A program made the translations under genes and the position numbers. Below are positions 22,006 to 31,146 of a DNA stretch of 64,000 nt, piece after piece (the stretch's first letter is position 1; each line of letters begins with the position of its first letter). This DNA is from Clostridia bacterium (lineage in GTDB: Bacteria; Bacillota; Clostridia; Christensenellales; Borkfalkiaceae). Below the pieces are notes generated by a model that was given only the letters and a program-made list of their open reading frames with translations, ran no database searches and was not told the DNA's origin. Location: assembly GCA_900764105.1 (NCBI GenBank), contig CAAFMS010000004.1, positions 1 to 64,000 on the forward strand, read 5' to 3'.

Positions 22006-22994
22006 ACGTCGTATTTAGTGTGCCACATGGAGAAATATAAGCACGCCGATATTGTCGGGATCGAGAGAGAAAACGAACGCGACGAGAATTATAAGTCCGC
22101 GCGAAATCCGCAAATCGACAAGTCGAAAACGAGCCTGAATTACCATACAATGCCGTTTGAGAAAAAGTATCTTTCGTTTATTGACGAACGCATTAAACAA
22201 CTTTCGCCTAAACGAAAAATTAAGGAAGACGCGGTACTTATTACGTCGTTTATTTTAGGTTCGGATAAAGAATTTTTCGACCGGATTACGGCAGAACAAC
22301 AGAAACAATTTTTTGCCGATTGCACGGATTTTTCTCCAAACGCTACGGCAAAGAAAACGTTGTATCGGCAGTCGTTCATTTGGACGAAAGCACGCCGCAT
22401 TTGCATTTCAATCTTATGCCCGTAACAAACGGAAGATTGTGCGCGAAAGTTCTTTTCGACCGAACCGCATTACGCGATTTGCAGACGGATTTTTACAAAG
22501 CCGTCGGCAAGAAATACGGATTAGAACGCGGTAAGGAAGGAAGCACGGCGAAACACTTGGATACGATTGCTTACAAAACGAAAAAGATGACCGAGGCCGC
22601 CGAAGCAAAGATTCGCGAAGCCGAAGAAGCGCAAACCGCGGCAGAACCCGTGAAAGAATTGCTTGAAAGTTACGAATCCGCAAGATCTGAAAAGATTCCC
22701 TTTTCTGGTAAGAAAAAAGAAACGGAAATCATCGCTTTAAGAATGAAAAACAGCGAACTCGAAAAGCAAAATAACGTTCTTGCCAAAGATAACAGCGATT
22801 TGTATAACGAACTGAAACGGAAAGAAAAAACGGCGACGGTCAACGAAGGCGCGGCAACACTTTTGGAGAAATTACTCGAATACGCGCCCGAAGAATTTGC
22901 CGCGGCAAGGCAGGCGGCAAATCGTCGCCAAGAACAAGAGCGGGAGCAAAAACGCTTATGCGTAACATCAAACAACAAATTTAATGGTAAGTAA
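22006..22994 (+). pseudogene. MobV-family relaxase, start lost and frameshifted
   Basis: Frame one reads SYLVCHMEKYKHADIVGIE, the MobV start, followed by the RENERDENYKSARNPQID and TSLNYH region. Frame two continues KRYGKENVVSAVVHLDESTP with the metal-binding HLHFN, then a long coiled coil. Together they make about 330 residues. The break is in a T-run at 22329-22333, where one extra T would restore the frame. The expected start codon 9 bases behind GGAGG (21992-21996) is ACG instead of ATG; GTG at 22018 is in frame but 21 bases away. MobV nicks oriT for mobilization, so the element is probably no longer self-mobilizable, unless the T-run loss is an assembly error. Confidence 0.8.
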
Positions 22995-23224
22995 ATAAAA
23001 CTTGCCGAACGGAAACGTAAGCGTCGGCATTTTAAGGGAAGGTATGATACCGAGATTAAAGTAATGAAAAAGTAAGACCGACCTGTTTTTAAATCGCATT
23101 CATGCGAGGCTGAGAAAAAATTAGAAAAAGGAGCCATAAAAATGAAAAGAAAACTGAATATGAAATTTAACGAATAACTCTATCGGAGGGGAAAAGCACG
23201 AGAAAGCGGAAGAACACTACGGGT

Positions 23225-23413
23225 ATGACGGAAAGCGACTTTAATAATGTTTCGCGAACATTGTTAAACGCGATTCGCATGTTTTATGACAAGGAAGAGA
23301 ATAGAAAAGCGTTTGAAATATGGCAAGCCGGAAGGCAAAAATTACAACTTAATAACAAAAAATTACTAATGAATAATTCTTTTGACGAACAAAAGGATGT
23401 CGCTAATACATAG
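23225..23413 (+). CDS. Small mob-region hypothetical protein
   Basis: 62 residues. The first half (MTESDFNNVSRTLLNAIRMF and YDKEENRKAFEIWQ) reads like a real helical protein of the kind often found behind Mob genes of Clostridia; the second half is Asn/Lys-rich. The ribosome site is weak. Upstream, 22995-23224 holds only fragments, including an 11-codon frame at 23142 with GGAG before it, so this end of the mob region is decaying. Moderate doubt remains. Confidence 0.4.
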   Translation: MTESDFNNVSRTLLNAIRMFYDKEENRKAFEIWQAGRQKLQLNNKKLLMNNSFDEQKDVANT

Positions 23414-23460
23414 GCGACAAAATCGCCGTATTTGAAAAACGGTGGTAACAAAGCAAAAGC

Positions 23461-23495
23461 GGCGTGTGAGATAAACTCTCGCACGCCGTTTTTTT
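23461..23495 (+). terminator. Terminator of the mob-region transcript
   Basis: GGCGTGTGAGA (23461-23471) pairs with TCTCGCACGCC (23477-23487), one G-T pair, followed by GTTTTTTT. Confidence 0.8.
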
Positions 23496-23524
23496 GTTTA
23501 ATAAGTCTTTCTGAAGTATATGAT

Positions 23525-23563
23525 AAAGGCGAATCCGTCTCCTAAAGGAAACGGGTTCGCCTT
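23525..23563 (-). terminator. Element-encoded terminator behind tRNA-Glu
   Basis: AAAGGCGAA-TCCGT pairs with ACGGG-TTCGCCTTT. It lies directly downstream of the intact tRNA-Glu on the minus strand and replaces the terminator lost to insertion. In the excised circle this sequence would also encode the C-terminal tail of the serine recombinase. Confidence 0.65.
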
Positions 23564-23572
23564 TAACTTGCC

Positions 23573-23595
23573 TGGTGACCCCTACGGGATTCGAA
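23573..23595 (-). other. Proximal attachment site (attL) in tRNA-Glu
   Basis: The 23-base 3' end of tRNA-Glu, repeated exactly at 338-360 and partly at 10996-11006. The tRNA gene is kept intact on this side. Confidence 0.8.
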
Positions 23596-23647
23596 CCCAT
23601 GATACCGCCGTGAAAGGGCGATGTCTTAACCGCTTGACCAAGGGGCC
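23573..23647 (-). tRNA. tRNA-Glu (TTC)
   Basis: Full cloverleaf with acceptor GGCCCCT/AGGGGTC, anticodon loop CTTTCAC giving TTC, T-loop TTCGAAT and encoded CCA. It is third in a minus-strand tRNA cluster and is the integration target of the two elements to its 3' side. Confidence 0.95.
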
Positions 23648-23703
23648 TTATTAAGTTTTATATATTCAATTTCCTTTCGGTCGCCCGAAGGAATTGTTTG
23701 TAA

Positions 23704-23780
23704 TGGTAGCGGCGGTCAGATTCGAACCAACGACCTGCCGGGTATGAACCGGCCGCTATAACCAACTAAGCTACGCCGCC
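23704..23780 (-). tRNA. tRNA-Met (CAT), elongator
   Basis: Acceptor GGCGGCG/CGCCGCT, anticodon loop with CAT in GTTCATACC, encoded CCA. The body matches elongator Met of Bacillota rather than the lysidine-modified tRNA-Ile (CAT), although tilS is a neighbour. Confidence 0.9.
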
Positions 23781-23828
23781 ATATCTTCGCCGATAAGCAA
23801 GCAACTTCTGCCTGCTTACCGTCGTTAC

Positions 23829-23906
<78 letters not shown>

Positions 23907-24009
23907 CCGTCAAATTGCTTGTATATATTACTATATTTGTCTTTAATTGTCAACAGTTTTTATCGCTTTTTTTCAAAAAAAATTATTTTTTTATTTTCAG
24001 CCCTTTCTC

Positions 24010-24038
24010 TTGTTAATTTTGCCGTAAATTGCTATAAT
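24010..24038 (+). promoter_or_regulatory. Promoter of tilS-hpt
   Basis: TTGTTA (24010-24015), 17 bp, TATAAT (24033-24038). Transcription would begin near 24045, which argues against the ATG at 24050 and for the GTG at 24068 as the SD-led start. Confidence 0.7.
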
Positions 24039-24067
24039 AATTACATTATATGACGTGGAGGCGTGTA

Positions 24068-25378
24068 GTGATAGACAAATCTCTTTTTAAACGCGGAGAC
24101 GCGGTTGCCGTCGCTTTATCGGGCGGAAAAGATTCTATGTGCCTTCTCCATTTGCTTTTGAAATCAAAGGACGAACTCGGAATTACCGTCAAGGCGATAA
24201 ACGTTGAACACGGAATCAGGGGAGAGAAGTCTCTGTCCGACAGCGATTTCGTTGCGAAAGAATGCGCAATTCTCGGCGTTCCGCTTTACTTTCAAAGGGT
24301 GGATAGTCTCGGATTTTCATCCGAGAACGGTCTTTCCGTAGAGGAAGCGGCAAGAATTTTGCGCTACAAAGTTTTTCAATCTGCCGCAGACGAGGGTTTT
24401 TGTAATAAAATCGCAACCGCTCATCACGCGTCCGACAGGGTGGAAACGACTCTTTTCAATATTTTCAGAGGGGCTTCATCTCTCGGGGCGGCGGGGATTC
24501 CAGAGTCCTCCCGAAACGGTCTTATCGTTCGCCCTCTTTTGTCGTTGACGAGAGGCGAAATAGACGAATACGTCAAGGAAAACTCGATTCCTTTCGTCAC
24601 CGACGAGACTAATTCGGATAACGCATACTCGAGAAATTATATAAGGAATAAGATTATTCCCGATATAAAAGAGAAATTCCCGTCCTTCGAAACCGCCGTT
24701 TTGCGCTTTGCGGACTCTTTAAAGGACGATAACGACTATCTTCTCGGCGAGGCAAGAAAAGCGATAGAGCAGCGGAACGGGGAGTATTCTTTTTCCTGTG
24801 ATTTGCCGAAGCCCGTCTTTTCGCGGGCGGCGATAACGTGTATGAAGTCGCTCGGCATTTTAAAAGACTATGAAAAAGTTCACGTCGACGCTGTTCTTTC
24901 TCTCAAAAACGAGGAGAACGGGAAATCGGTCGATTTGCCGAAGGGGGTTGTCGCCGTAAAGGACTATGGTAGAATTACCTTATATAAAAAGAAATCGAAA
25001 AAAGAGTTTTGCGAGTCGTTCAAACTCGGGACTTACGAGTTTGCGGGAAGAACGTATAGGTTTGAAAAAACAACTTATTCGGGTCAAAAAAGGTCTGATA
25101 ATCGACTTATAGCCGACTTTTCAAAGATTCCTGACGGGGCGGTAATAAGAAACAGGCGGCTGGGAGATACGTTTGAAAAGTTCGGCGGCGGCACTAAAAA
25201 GTTAAAAGATTATTTAATCGAAAAAAAGATACCGCAAAGAGAAAGAGACGACCTTTTGCTTTTATGTAAGGGCGAGAAAGTTGTAATTATTTGCGGAATC
25301 GAGATTTCCGACGCCGTAAAGGTAGACAAAGACACGGAGTTTGTGTTACAATGTACAAGCATAACGGACAAATCGTAA
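24068..25378 (+). CDS. tilS: tRNA(Ile)-lysidine synthase
   Basis: 436 residues from a GTG start with GGAGG six bases upstream; an ATG at 24050 lies only about five bases from the predicted transcript start. The N-type ATP pyrophosphatase loop LSGGKDSM is near the N-terminus, followed by TAHHASDRVETTLFNIFRG, the TilS substrate domain, and the C-terminal domain (RNRRLGDTF, KLKDYLIEKKIP). It converts C34 of tRNA-Ile(CAU) to lysidine so that it reads AUA and is rejected by MetRS. It is followed by hpt, the usual Bacillota order. Confidence 0.95.
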   Translation: MIDKSLFKRGDAVAVALSGGKDSMCLLHLLLKSKDELGITVKAINVEHGIRGEKSLSDSDFVAKECAILGVPLYFQRVDSLGFSSENGLSVEEAARILRYKVFQSAADEGFCNKIATAHHASDRVETTLFNIFRGASSLGAAGIPESSRNGLIVRPLLSLTRGEIDEYVKENSIPFVTDETNSDNAYSRNYIRNKIIPDIKEKFPSFETAVLRFADSLKDDNDYLLGEARKAIEQRNGEYSFSCDLPKPVFSRAAITCMKSLGILKDYEKVHVDAVLSLKNEENGKSVDLPKGVVAVKDYGRITLYKKKSKKEFCESFKLGTYEFAGRTYRFEKTTYSGQKRSDNRLIADFSKIPDGAVIRNRRLGDTFEKFGGGTKKLKDYLIEKKIPQRERDDLLLLCKGEKVVIICGIEISDAVKVDKDTEFVLQCTSITDKS

Positions 25379-25412
25379 GTTACGCTTGAAATACTACTTA
25401 CAGAGGAGCAAT

Positions 25413-25955
25413 ATGGAACAGGTTTTAGAAAAAGTACTTATCAGCGAAGAACAGTTAAAAACGAGAATTTCCGAACTCGCGAAACAAATCGAGAGAGATT
25501 ACGCGGATAAAAGTCCCGTAATGGTTGCCGTGCTTAAGGGCAGCGTGATGTTTTTTACCGATTTGGTAAGACAAATCAATTTACCCGTAACGCTTGACTT
25601 TATGGCAATATCGAGTTACGGCGCGGGAGTCGCTTCGTCGGGCGAGGTCAAAATAATCAAGGACATCGACGGCAAAATAGGCGGCAAAGACGTCATTATC
25701 GTGGAAGATATAGTAGACAGCGGATATTCGATGAACTGTCTTTTGAGACTTTTCGCGACTCGTTCGCCGAGGTCGGTAAGGGTATGCGCTCTTTTGGATA
25801 AGCCGTCGAGAAGAGAAATTCCCGTTCAGATTGACTATACGGGTTTTCAGGTAGAGAACGAGTTTGTCGTAGGCTACGGTCTCGACTATGCGGGGCTTTA
25901 CAGAAATATCCCGTATATAGGCGTACTCAAAAAAGAAATATATCAGGATAAATAA
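25413..25955 (+). CDS. hpt: Hypoxanthine phosphoribosyltransferase
   Basis: 180 residues from the ATG with GAGGAG six bases before it (a longer frame starts 27 bp upstream without a site). The PRPP-binding motif VIIVEDIVDSGYSM is clear, with MVAVLKGSVMFFTDL and the FVVGYGLDYAGLYRNIPYIG end. It salvages hypoxanthine and guanine to IMP and GMP. It lies 34 bp after tilS, so both share a transcript that ends at the strong hairpin behind it. Confidence 0.95.
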   Translation: MEQVLEKVLISEEQLKTRISELAKQIERDYADKSPVMVAVLKGSVMFFTDLVRQINLPVTLDFMAISSYGAGVASSGEVKIIKDIDGKIGGKDVIIVEDIVDSGYSMNCLLRLFATRSPRSVRVCALLDKPSRREIPVQIDYTGFQVENEFVVGYGLDYAGLYRNIPYIGVLKKEIYQDK

Positions 25956-25975
25956 GTTTATTGTATAGCATTGTC

Positions 25976-26012
25976 AGCCCGCCCGTCCGAAATTTTCGGA
26001 CGGGCGGGCTTT
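25976..26012 (+). terminator. Terminator of tilS-hpt
   Basis: 16-bp perfect stem (AGCCCGCCCGTCCGAA with its complement) and a T-rich tail. Confidence 0.85.
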
Positions 26013-26086
26013 GTTTTCCTCGTGCAACTCTTTTTTTTTGTATGAGGCGGAGCTTTTTAGGCGACGTTTCGTTGTTTGTTTATATC

Positions 26087-26330
26087 GTAGGGGACGGCGC
26101 CCTCGACGTCCCGCAGAATGGGAGTTGTATTTCCTTACGGAAGTTATATTTTGCTTGGCAAAGTTATATTGCTATCGCAGTCATATTTGCCTTGCGGCAA
26201 GAGTTGAGCGAAGTCGTAGGGGACGGCGCCCCGACGTCCCGTCGGATTGTTTTGTTTTATAGTCGTAGGGGACGGCAGCATATAAGTGATATTTTTCTAT
26301 GCAAAGTGAAATTTATCATTCGATAAGTGA
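26087..26330. repeat. Dispersed repeats in the hpt-fba gap
   Basis: The 536-bp gap has no gene. It contains three copies of the GTAGGGGACGGCGCC..GACGTCCC unit (26087-26112, 26216-26240, truncated 26265-26280). Between them are AT-rich hairpin units of the AAGTTATATTTTGC / TTGCGGCAAG type (26142-26205). The same units recur at many intergenic sites in the window. Confidence 0.7.
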
Positions 26331-26405
26331 AATTTCTTAAAAACGCCTGTATCTTAGAATAAAGCGGCTGAAAACGGCTTTAAGGCTCGATTAGTTCAAA
26401 TTAAA

Positions 26406-26445
26406 AATCCGCCGTTCAATCTGAAATCAGATTGAACGGCGGATT
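26406..26445 (-). terminator. Terminator of fba
   Basis: Perfect 19-bp inverted repeat with almost no loop (26406-26424, 26427-26445); TTTTTAATTT follows on the minus strand. Confidence 0.85.
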
Positions 26446-26491
26446 CTGTTACATTTGTATAAAAATTCTAAGTAATTGTTAAAATCTTAGA

Positions 26492-27439
26492 TTATCTGCA
26501 TTCGTCCGCTTTTCCCGCGCAGCCGAGAACTTCAACGAGTTTGTGTTCGACAATCTTCTGAACGTTTGCTCTCGCGTCGCCGAGATATTGTCTCGGGTCG
26601 AAGTGGTCGGGATGCTCGAACATATGCTGACGAATAGCCGCAGTGCAAGCCATTCTGAGATCGGAGTCGATATTTATCTTACAAACCGCCATGGTTGCAG
26701 CCTTTCTGAGCATTTCTTCGGGAATACCGATAGCGTCGGGCATTTTGCCGCCGAATTCGTTGATAGTCTTGACGAATTCCTGCGGTACGGACGAAGCGCC
26801 GTGGAGAACTATGGGGAAACCGGGGAGTCTCTTTCCGACTTCTTCCAAAATATCGAAACGAAGTTGCGGTTTCTGACCGGGTTTAAACTTGTACGCGCCG
26901 TGTGAAGTGCCGATAGCGATAGCGAGCGAGTCGATACCCGTTTTAGTGGCAAATTCGTAAACTTCGTCGGGGTCGGTGAACATAGCGTCGTCGGAATGAA
27001 CCTTAACGTCGTCCTCGATACCTGCGAGTTTTCCGAGTTCGGCTTCGACGGTAACGTTTCTGTCGTGCGCGTAAGCGACTACTTCTTTCGTGACTTCGAT
27101 ATTCTTTGCGAATTCATACTTAGAAGCGTCGATCATAACGGAAGTGAAGCCGTTGTCGATACAACTTTTGCAAAGGTCGAAACAATCGCCGTGGTCGAGG
27201 TGCAGAACGATAGGAAGTCCGGAATCTTCTTCCGCCGCGAGAACGAGGTGTTTAAGGTACTTAGGATTAGCGTACTTTCTCGCGCCCGAGGAAACCTGAA
27301 GAATAAGGGGAGCGTTCTGGGCTTTACCCGCGTTGACGATACCCTGAATGGTCTCCATATTGTTTACGTTGAATGCGCCTATTGCGTAGCCGCCCTTATA
27401 AGCGGCTTCAAACATTTTTTTAGAATTTACAAGTGGCAT
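26492..27439 (-). CDS. fba: Class II fructose-1,6-bisphosphate aldolase
   Basis: 315 residues from the ATG at 27439 (CGGAGGACTACT upstream); an earlier in-frame start lacks a site. Zinc-site and substrate motifs are present: IVLHLDHGDCFDLCK, FTSVMIDAS, VEAELGKLAGIEDD, FPIVLHGASSVP and KINIDSDLR. It cleaves fructose-1,6-bisphosphate in glycolysis. It is monocistronic, bounded by its own terminator. Confidence 0.95.
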   Translation of the reverse strand: MPLVNSKKMFEAAYKGGYAIGAFNVNNMETIQGIVNAGKAQNAPLILQVSSGARKYANPKYLKHLVLAAEEDSGLPIVLHLDHGDCFDLCKSCIDNGFTSVMIDASKYEFAKNIEVTKEVVAYAHDRNVTVEAELGKLAGIEDDVKVHSDDAMFTDPDEVYEFATKTGIDSLAIAIGTSHGAYKFKPGQKPQLRFDILEEVGKRLPGFPIVLHGASSVPQEFVKTINEFGGKMPDAIGIPEEMLRKAATMAVCKINIDSDLRMACTAAIRQHMFEHPDHFDPRQYLGDARANVQKIVEHKLVEVLGCAGKADECR

Positions 27440-27555
27440 AGTAGTCCTCCGTAGTTTTAATTCGATAGTATTATACACTTTTTTTTCCCAAACGGCAAAT
27501 AAAATAAGGTTAGTTAAAGATTTTTTGTATGTGGTATGTATTTCTTGGTCAAATT

Positions 27556-28023
27556 TTATTTTGTTTTAGCGTTTTTTAGTAAGTCCGTGTATACACTATG
27601 AAGTTTTCGTTCTGTTTCAAGATTATCGTTGCAAAAAATAGCGCCAAAGATTACCTTTTGCCCTAAAAATAAAGGATCGCATAATTGAATAGACCTTGAA
27701 GTTTTAACATTTCTTGTGTGTTCAAATAATCGGAAACCCAAATTTGAATCTTTGCCCCAATATAGAGGGTAAACATTTGTTGCTATGGGTTTCCATTCGT
27801 CAACATTTTTAATTCTAAGATTGTTTCGGCTTTCTTTTGCTTTATTAAAAAACAATTCCACGCTCTTTTTAGAGCTCAGATATATCGCAACGCCATATAC
27901 GCCCCCTCTGTCCTTTGGCAGAGAACAAGTGCTTTCACCGGGGTTCAGTATTGAATCTCCGATATATTCGCGATAATTTTCGCCTGCTATTTCTAATAAT
28001 GTGTTGATTATTGGATTCTTCAT
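27556..28023 (-). CDS. Hypothetical protein, possibly GIY-YIG-like
   Basis: 155 residues from the ATG at 28023; the ribosome site is poor and a TTG at 28065 is possible. GGVYGVAIYL followed after about 50 residues by YPLYWGKDSNLGFRLFEH resembles the strand-turn-strand and Arg helix of GIY-YIG nucleases, but the key spacing is not convincing. No other domain was recognised. Its DNA is AT-rich compared with fba. It is preceded by the 30-residue frame at 28038, which may be part of the same unit. Confidence 0.5.
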   Translation of the reverse strand: MKNPIINTLLEIAGENYREYIGDSILNPGESTCSLPKDRGGVYGVAIYLSSKKSVELFFNKAKESRNNLRIKNVDEWKPIATNVYPLYWGKDSNLGFRLFEHTRNVKTSRSIQLCDPLFLGQKVIFGAIFCNDNLETERKLHSVYTDLLKNAKTK

Positions 28024-28037
28024 ATTTCTAAAATTTT

Positions 28038-28130
28038 TTATAATTCTATTGTGCCATCGGAGCAAATAATTTTTTTTATGTTTGAACCTAGGGACTGTGA
28101 CGCTTTAACTATTTTTTTCCACTGGTCCAT
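28038..28130 (-). CDS. 30-residue small ORF
   Basis: ATG at 28130, ending 14 bp before the next start: MDQWKKIVKASQSLG, then SNIKKIICSDGTIEL. The composition looks protein-like. It could be the tail of a lost longer gene or a real small peptide coupled to the following gene. No homolog was recognised. Confidence 0.3.
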   Translation of the reverse strand: MDQWKKIVKASQSLGSNIKKIICSDGTIEL

Positions 28131-28179
28131 CGTTCCAAGATAATTTACATATTATTTATACAAAGAGGGGATTGCAGAA

Positions 28180-30780
28180 TCACCATTCTTTTATATTTCC
28201 GTTAGAATCATAATGCCAATAATTTCCTTCTGTAGTAGGTTTAGTAGGTGAGTAATATAATACTTTTTTAATATCAACTTCAGGGCTAATAGTAATATTA
28301 TCCCATTCTTCTTTTGTTCCCTTATAATAAACCCAAGTAGAGGAAACTTTTCTTATAGAATTTTTTCTTATCTCTTTCACTGTAATGGGTATACGTATAG
28401 CTCCTAAACCAGAATAATTATAAAAAGCATATTCATTTAAAGATTCTATGCCTTCTAATATATCTACTATCACTAAACTAGTAGGAACTTTGAAGTAGAA
28501 GTAAGATTCTTTGTAATATATTTCTTTAGTTGTAGAGAGACAATTATATTTATCTATTTGAGAATAGATTGGGTCAGTAGTAGAAGTATAGTCAAAGATA
28601 TATCCCAAACACCCCTCATATATATAATCTACATTTCTTGATTTACCAACAAATGGAATTGTTAACTCTCTTAAAGTAGTGCATCCTGAAAAAGCTCCTC
28701 TCCCTATTATCTGCACAGTATCCGGTATTTTAACTCTATAGAGTTTAGAACAATCTCTGAAAGCATATTCTTTAATAATTGTAACTGCTTTATCCTTATA
28801 GTATGGCAATATATTAAGTACTGTTAAATTAGGCTTATTTAACCCTATTACGGTATAAGTCTCTCCGTCTTGATTCAAAGATAATTTTATATCGTAATCT
28901 TTCCATATAGAGGTAAGAGAAATATCTCCGTGACTGCCTACGGGGATTTCAGAGATACTTTCTCCGTCTTTTTGCCATTCTATAAAATCTGCATTTATGT
29001 AGTAAGGATCTAATAATTTTATATTATCCTCTATATTATAGGTAGATTTATTTCCATCATTATTTATTCCGTTACCACAATCATAACTTATATTATATTC
29101 TATCGGGGTAAAAAAGGCTTCAAAAGATTTATCCTCTGTACTTCCTTTAAGTATTTTTCCTTCATTGCTCCAGAAATTAAATTCATAATATTCTTTTGTC
29201 GGATATAAGGTTAAAGTTATTTCATCTTCTACAGTATAAGAAATTGGTAAATTGCCGGAAATAATTCCGCCGTTGAGGTTATAATATATATTGTAGTGAA
29301 TTATATCCCACTCTGCATTTATCTCTATATTTTCAATAATAGGAGTGGAAAAATCAAAAGCCCATTTATTAAAGGTATAGCCTTTTTTAGTCGGAGATGC
29401 GGGTTGAATTGCCAAGGAATCTTCTTCTATCTTTTGGCTTTCTACCATGCTTCCGCCTTGCGAATTGAAAGTTACGGTGTAAATTTCCCTCCGCCTGATA
29501 GTTACTTCGTAAACCGCTTTGGGGTTTCCGTTAAGTTGCTCCGTAATATAAACTACGTTATCGCCATCATTTAACGGAATGGTTTTAGTTGCCACTTGTT
29601 GTATGCCGTAAATATCCAGAGAAACAACATACTGAATATTTCCCCAAGTTTCGACTTCGTCTATAAAAGAATAGTTTTTTTGAGAGTTTGATACCTTGCC
29701 GTAAACCGGAATATTTCCGTCTATATTCTTTTGTCCAACGGTAAGCGTTTTGAAAGATATTTTACTTTCAAGTTTAGAACCCTCATCGGGAATGGTGTTA
29801 GTCGCCGTACAACCATCACGGTTACAATGAGCGGTCTTCGTTCCGTCCTTTTCGTATGTGGCGTTGTTGTCCGAAACGTAATTCGTAAATTCATGACCTA
29901 ATTTACTGTCAATGTCGATAACAGTGTCGGTTTCGTTGCAACGGTCGCATTTTGCAGTTTTGGTTCCGTCTTTCGTACAGGTTGCGTTATTGTTCGAAAC
30001 GTAATTCGTAAAACTATGTCCGAGCGCGGCACCGTAAGTAAAAGTTTGCGTTCCCTTTTCGCCGCACGAGCAAGAGTAGTAGTATTTCGCTTTTTCGGTA
30101 CAGGTTGCCGCTGTCGCTAAATACTTATCGGTTGCAGTCTCTAAGTTAAATTTATGCGTATGAGAAAGCATAGGAATATTCTCGCTTTCGGAATAGTTAC
30201 AACCGTTTCTCGTACAGTTTCTCGTCTTTAAACCTTTTTCGGTCTCTGTCGCTTCCTTCTGAATTTTCCACTCGCTTAAACTGTGTCCGAGCGGAGAACC
30301 GTACTCAAAGGTTTCCGAGCCTCTTTCGCCGCACGAACAAGAGTAGTAGTACAGCGCTTTTTCGGTACAGGTTGCCGCTGTCGCCAAATATTTTTCTGCG
30401 GCAATTTCTGCGGTAAATTTGTGTGTATGAGAAAGCATGGGAATATTCTCGGTTTCGGAATAATTACAACCGCTTCTCGTACAGTTTCTCGTCTTTAAGC
30501 CCTTTTCGGTCTCGGTCGCTTCTTTCTGAATTCTCCACTCGCTTAAATTATGTCCGAGCGGAGAACCGTACTCAAAGGTTCCCGAACCTTTTTCGCCGCA
30601 GGAACAAGAATAAAAATATTTAGCCTTATTCGTACAATCGGCGGCGGTAGACAAATACTCGTCTTTTACGGCTTGTTCCGTGAAAGAATGAGTATGTTTC
30701 TTTTTACAACCGCTTACAAAAAACGTTGCGGAAACTAAAAGAGTTAAACATAAAACAGAAAGCAATAATTTTTTCATCAT
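28180..30780 (-). CDS. Large lipoprotein with Cys/His repeats, InlB and BspA repeats
   Basis: 866 residues. Lipobox VSGC at residue 25 after a signal peptide. Three or more repeats of about 80 residues follow (HTHKF start, TCTEKA, YYSCSCGE, LGHSLSEW, GLKTRNCT), then shorter CDRCNETDT repeats. Next come two to three InlB-type/Flg_new repeats (YTVTFNSQGGSM, KKGYTFNKWAFDF, YNIYYNLNGGII) and BspA-type leucine-rich repeats (IIKEYAFRDCSKL, IPDTVQIIGRGAFSGCTTL) near the C-terminus. Such lipoproteins are surface adhesins or enzyme scaffolds in gut Bacillota. Start supported by GGGAG upstream. Confidence 0.85.
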   Translation of the reverse strand: MMKKLLLSVLCLTLLVSATFFVSGCKKKHTHSFTEQAVKDEYLSTAADCTNKAKYFYSCSCGEKGSGTFEYGSPLGHNLSEWRIQKEATETEKGLKTRNCTRSGCNYSETENIPMLSHTHKFTAEIAAEKYLATAATCTEKALYYYSCSCGERGSETFEYGSPLGHSLSEWKIQKEATETEKGLKTRNCTRNGCNYSESENIPMLSHTHKFNLETATDKYLATAATCTEKAKYYYSCSCGEKGTQTFTYGAALGHSFTNYVSNNNATCTKDGTKTAKCDRCNETDTVIDIDSKLGHEFTNYVSDNNATYEKDGTKTAHCNRDGCTATNTIPDEGSKLESKISFKTLTVGQKNIDGNIPVYGKVSNSQKNYSFIDEVETWGNIQYVVSLDIYGIQQVATKTIPLNDGDNVVYITEQLNGNPKAVYEVTIRRREIYTVTFNSQGGSMVESQKIEEDSLAIQPASPTKKGYTFNKWAFDFSTPIIENIEINAEWDIIHYNIYYNLNGGIISGNLPISYTVEDEITLTLYPTKEYYEFNFWSNEGKILKGSTEDKSFEAFFTPIEYNISYDCGNGINNDGNKSTYNIEDNIKLLDPYYINADFIEWQKDGESISEIPVGSHGDISLTSIWKDYDIKLSLNQDGETYTVIGLNKPNLTVLNILPYYKDKAVTIIKEYAFRDCSKLYRVKIPDTVQIIGRGAFSGCTTLRELTIPFVGKSRNVDYIYEGCLGYIFDYTSTTDPIYSQIDKYNCLSTTKEIYYKESYFYFKVPTSLVIVDILEGIESLNEYAFYNYSGLGAIRIPITVKEIRKNSIRKVSSTWVYYKGTKEEWDNITISPEVDIKKVLYYSPTKPTTEGNYWHYDSNGNIKEW

Positions 30781-31051
30781 TTAATACTCCCAAGCGAAAT
30801 AATTTTACTATGCTCGTGATGCGATAAATATACAATCTCATATTACATTATATATATGTGTGTTTGTTTTGTCAAGTTAAAGAATAAATCGTGTTGAAAA
30901 AGTATAAAAATGTAAATTTTTATATAACTTATAGATTATTTTCGTATACAATATTGCTAAATCCGGCGTTTTACGGGACGCTATTCCTAAAATACAAGCA
31001 TTTTTAATGATAACGGGGCGACGTAATCGAGCAATGTAACTTAATATTTGT

Positions 31052-31095
31052 TTAGCCGCAGGCGATTGCGTTTTAACACAATCGCCTGCGGCTAA
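31052..31095 (-). terminator. Inverted repeat downstream of fucI
   Basis: 17-bp perfect stem (31052-31068, 31079-31095) in the 366-bp gap 30781-31146. The T-run is weak, so terminator strength is uncertain. The rest of the gap holds three loosely repeated GGCTATTTTA units (31106-31147) and AT-rich DNA, no gene. Confidence 0.6.
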
Positions 31096-31146
31096 GATAA
31101 TCCGTTCGACTATTTTACCATTCGGCTATTTTACTGTTTGGCTATT

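Noticed and set aside
23704..23780. tRNA-Ile2 (CAT) substrate of the adjacent tilS
   Set aside because: Anticodon stem and body match elongator tRNA-Met; proximity to tilS alone is not evidence.
26011..26326. Open frames in the hpt-fba gap
   Set aside because: They translate the dispersed repeat units and have no start signals.
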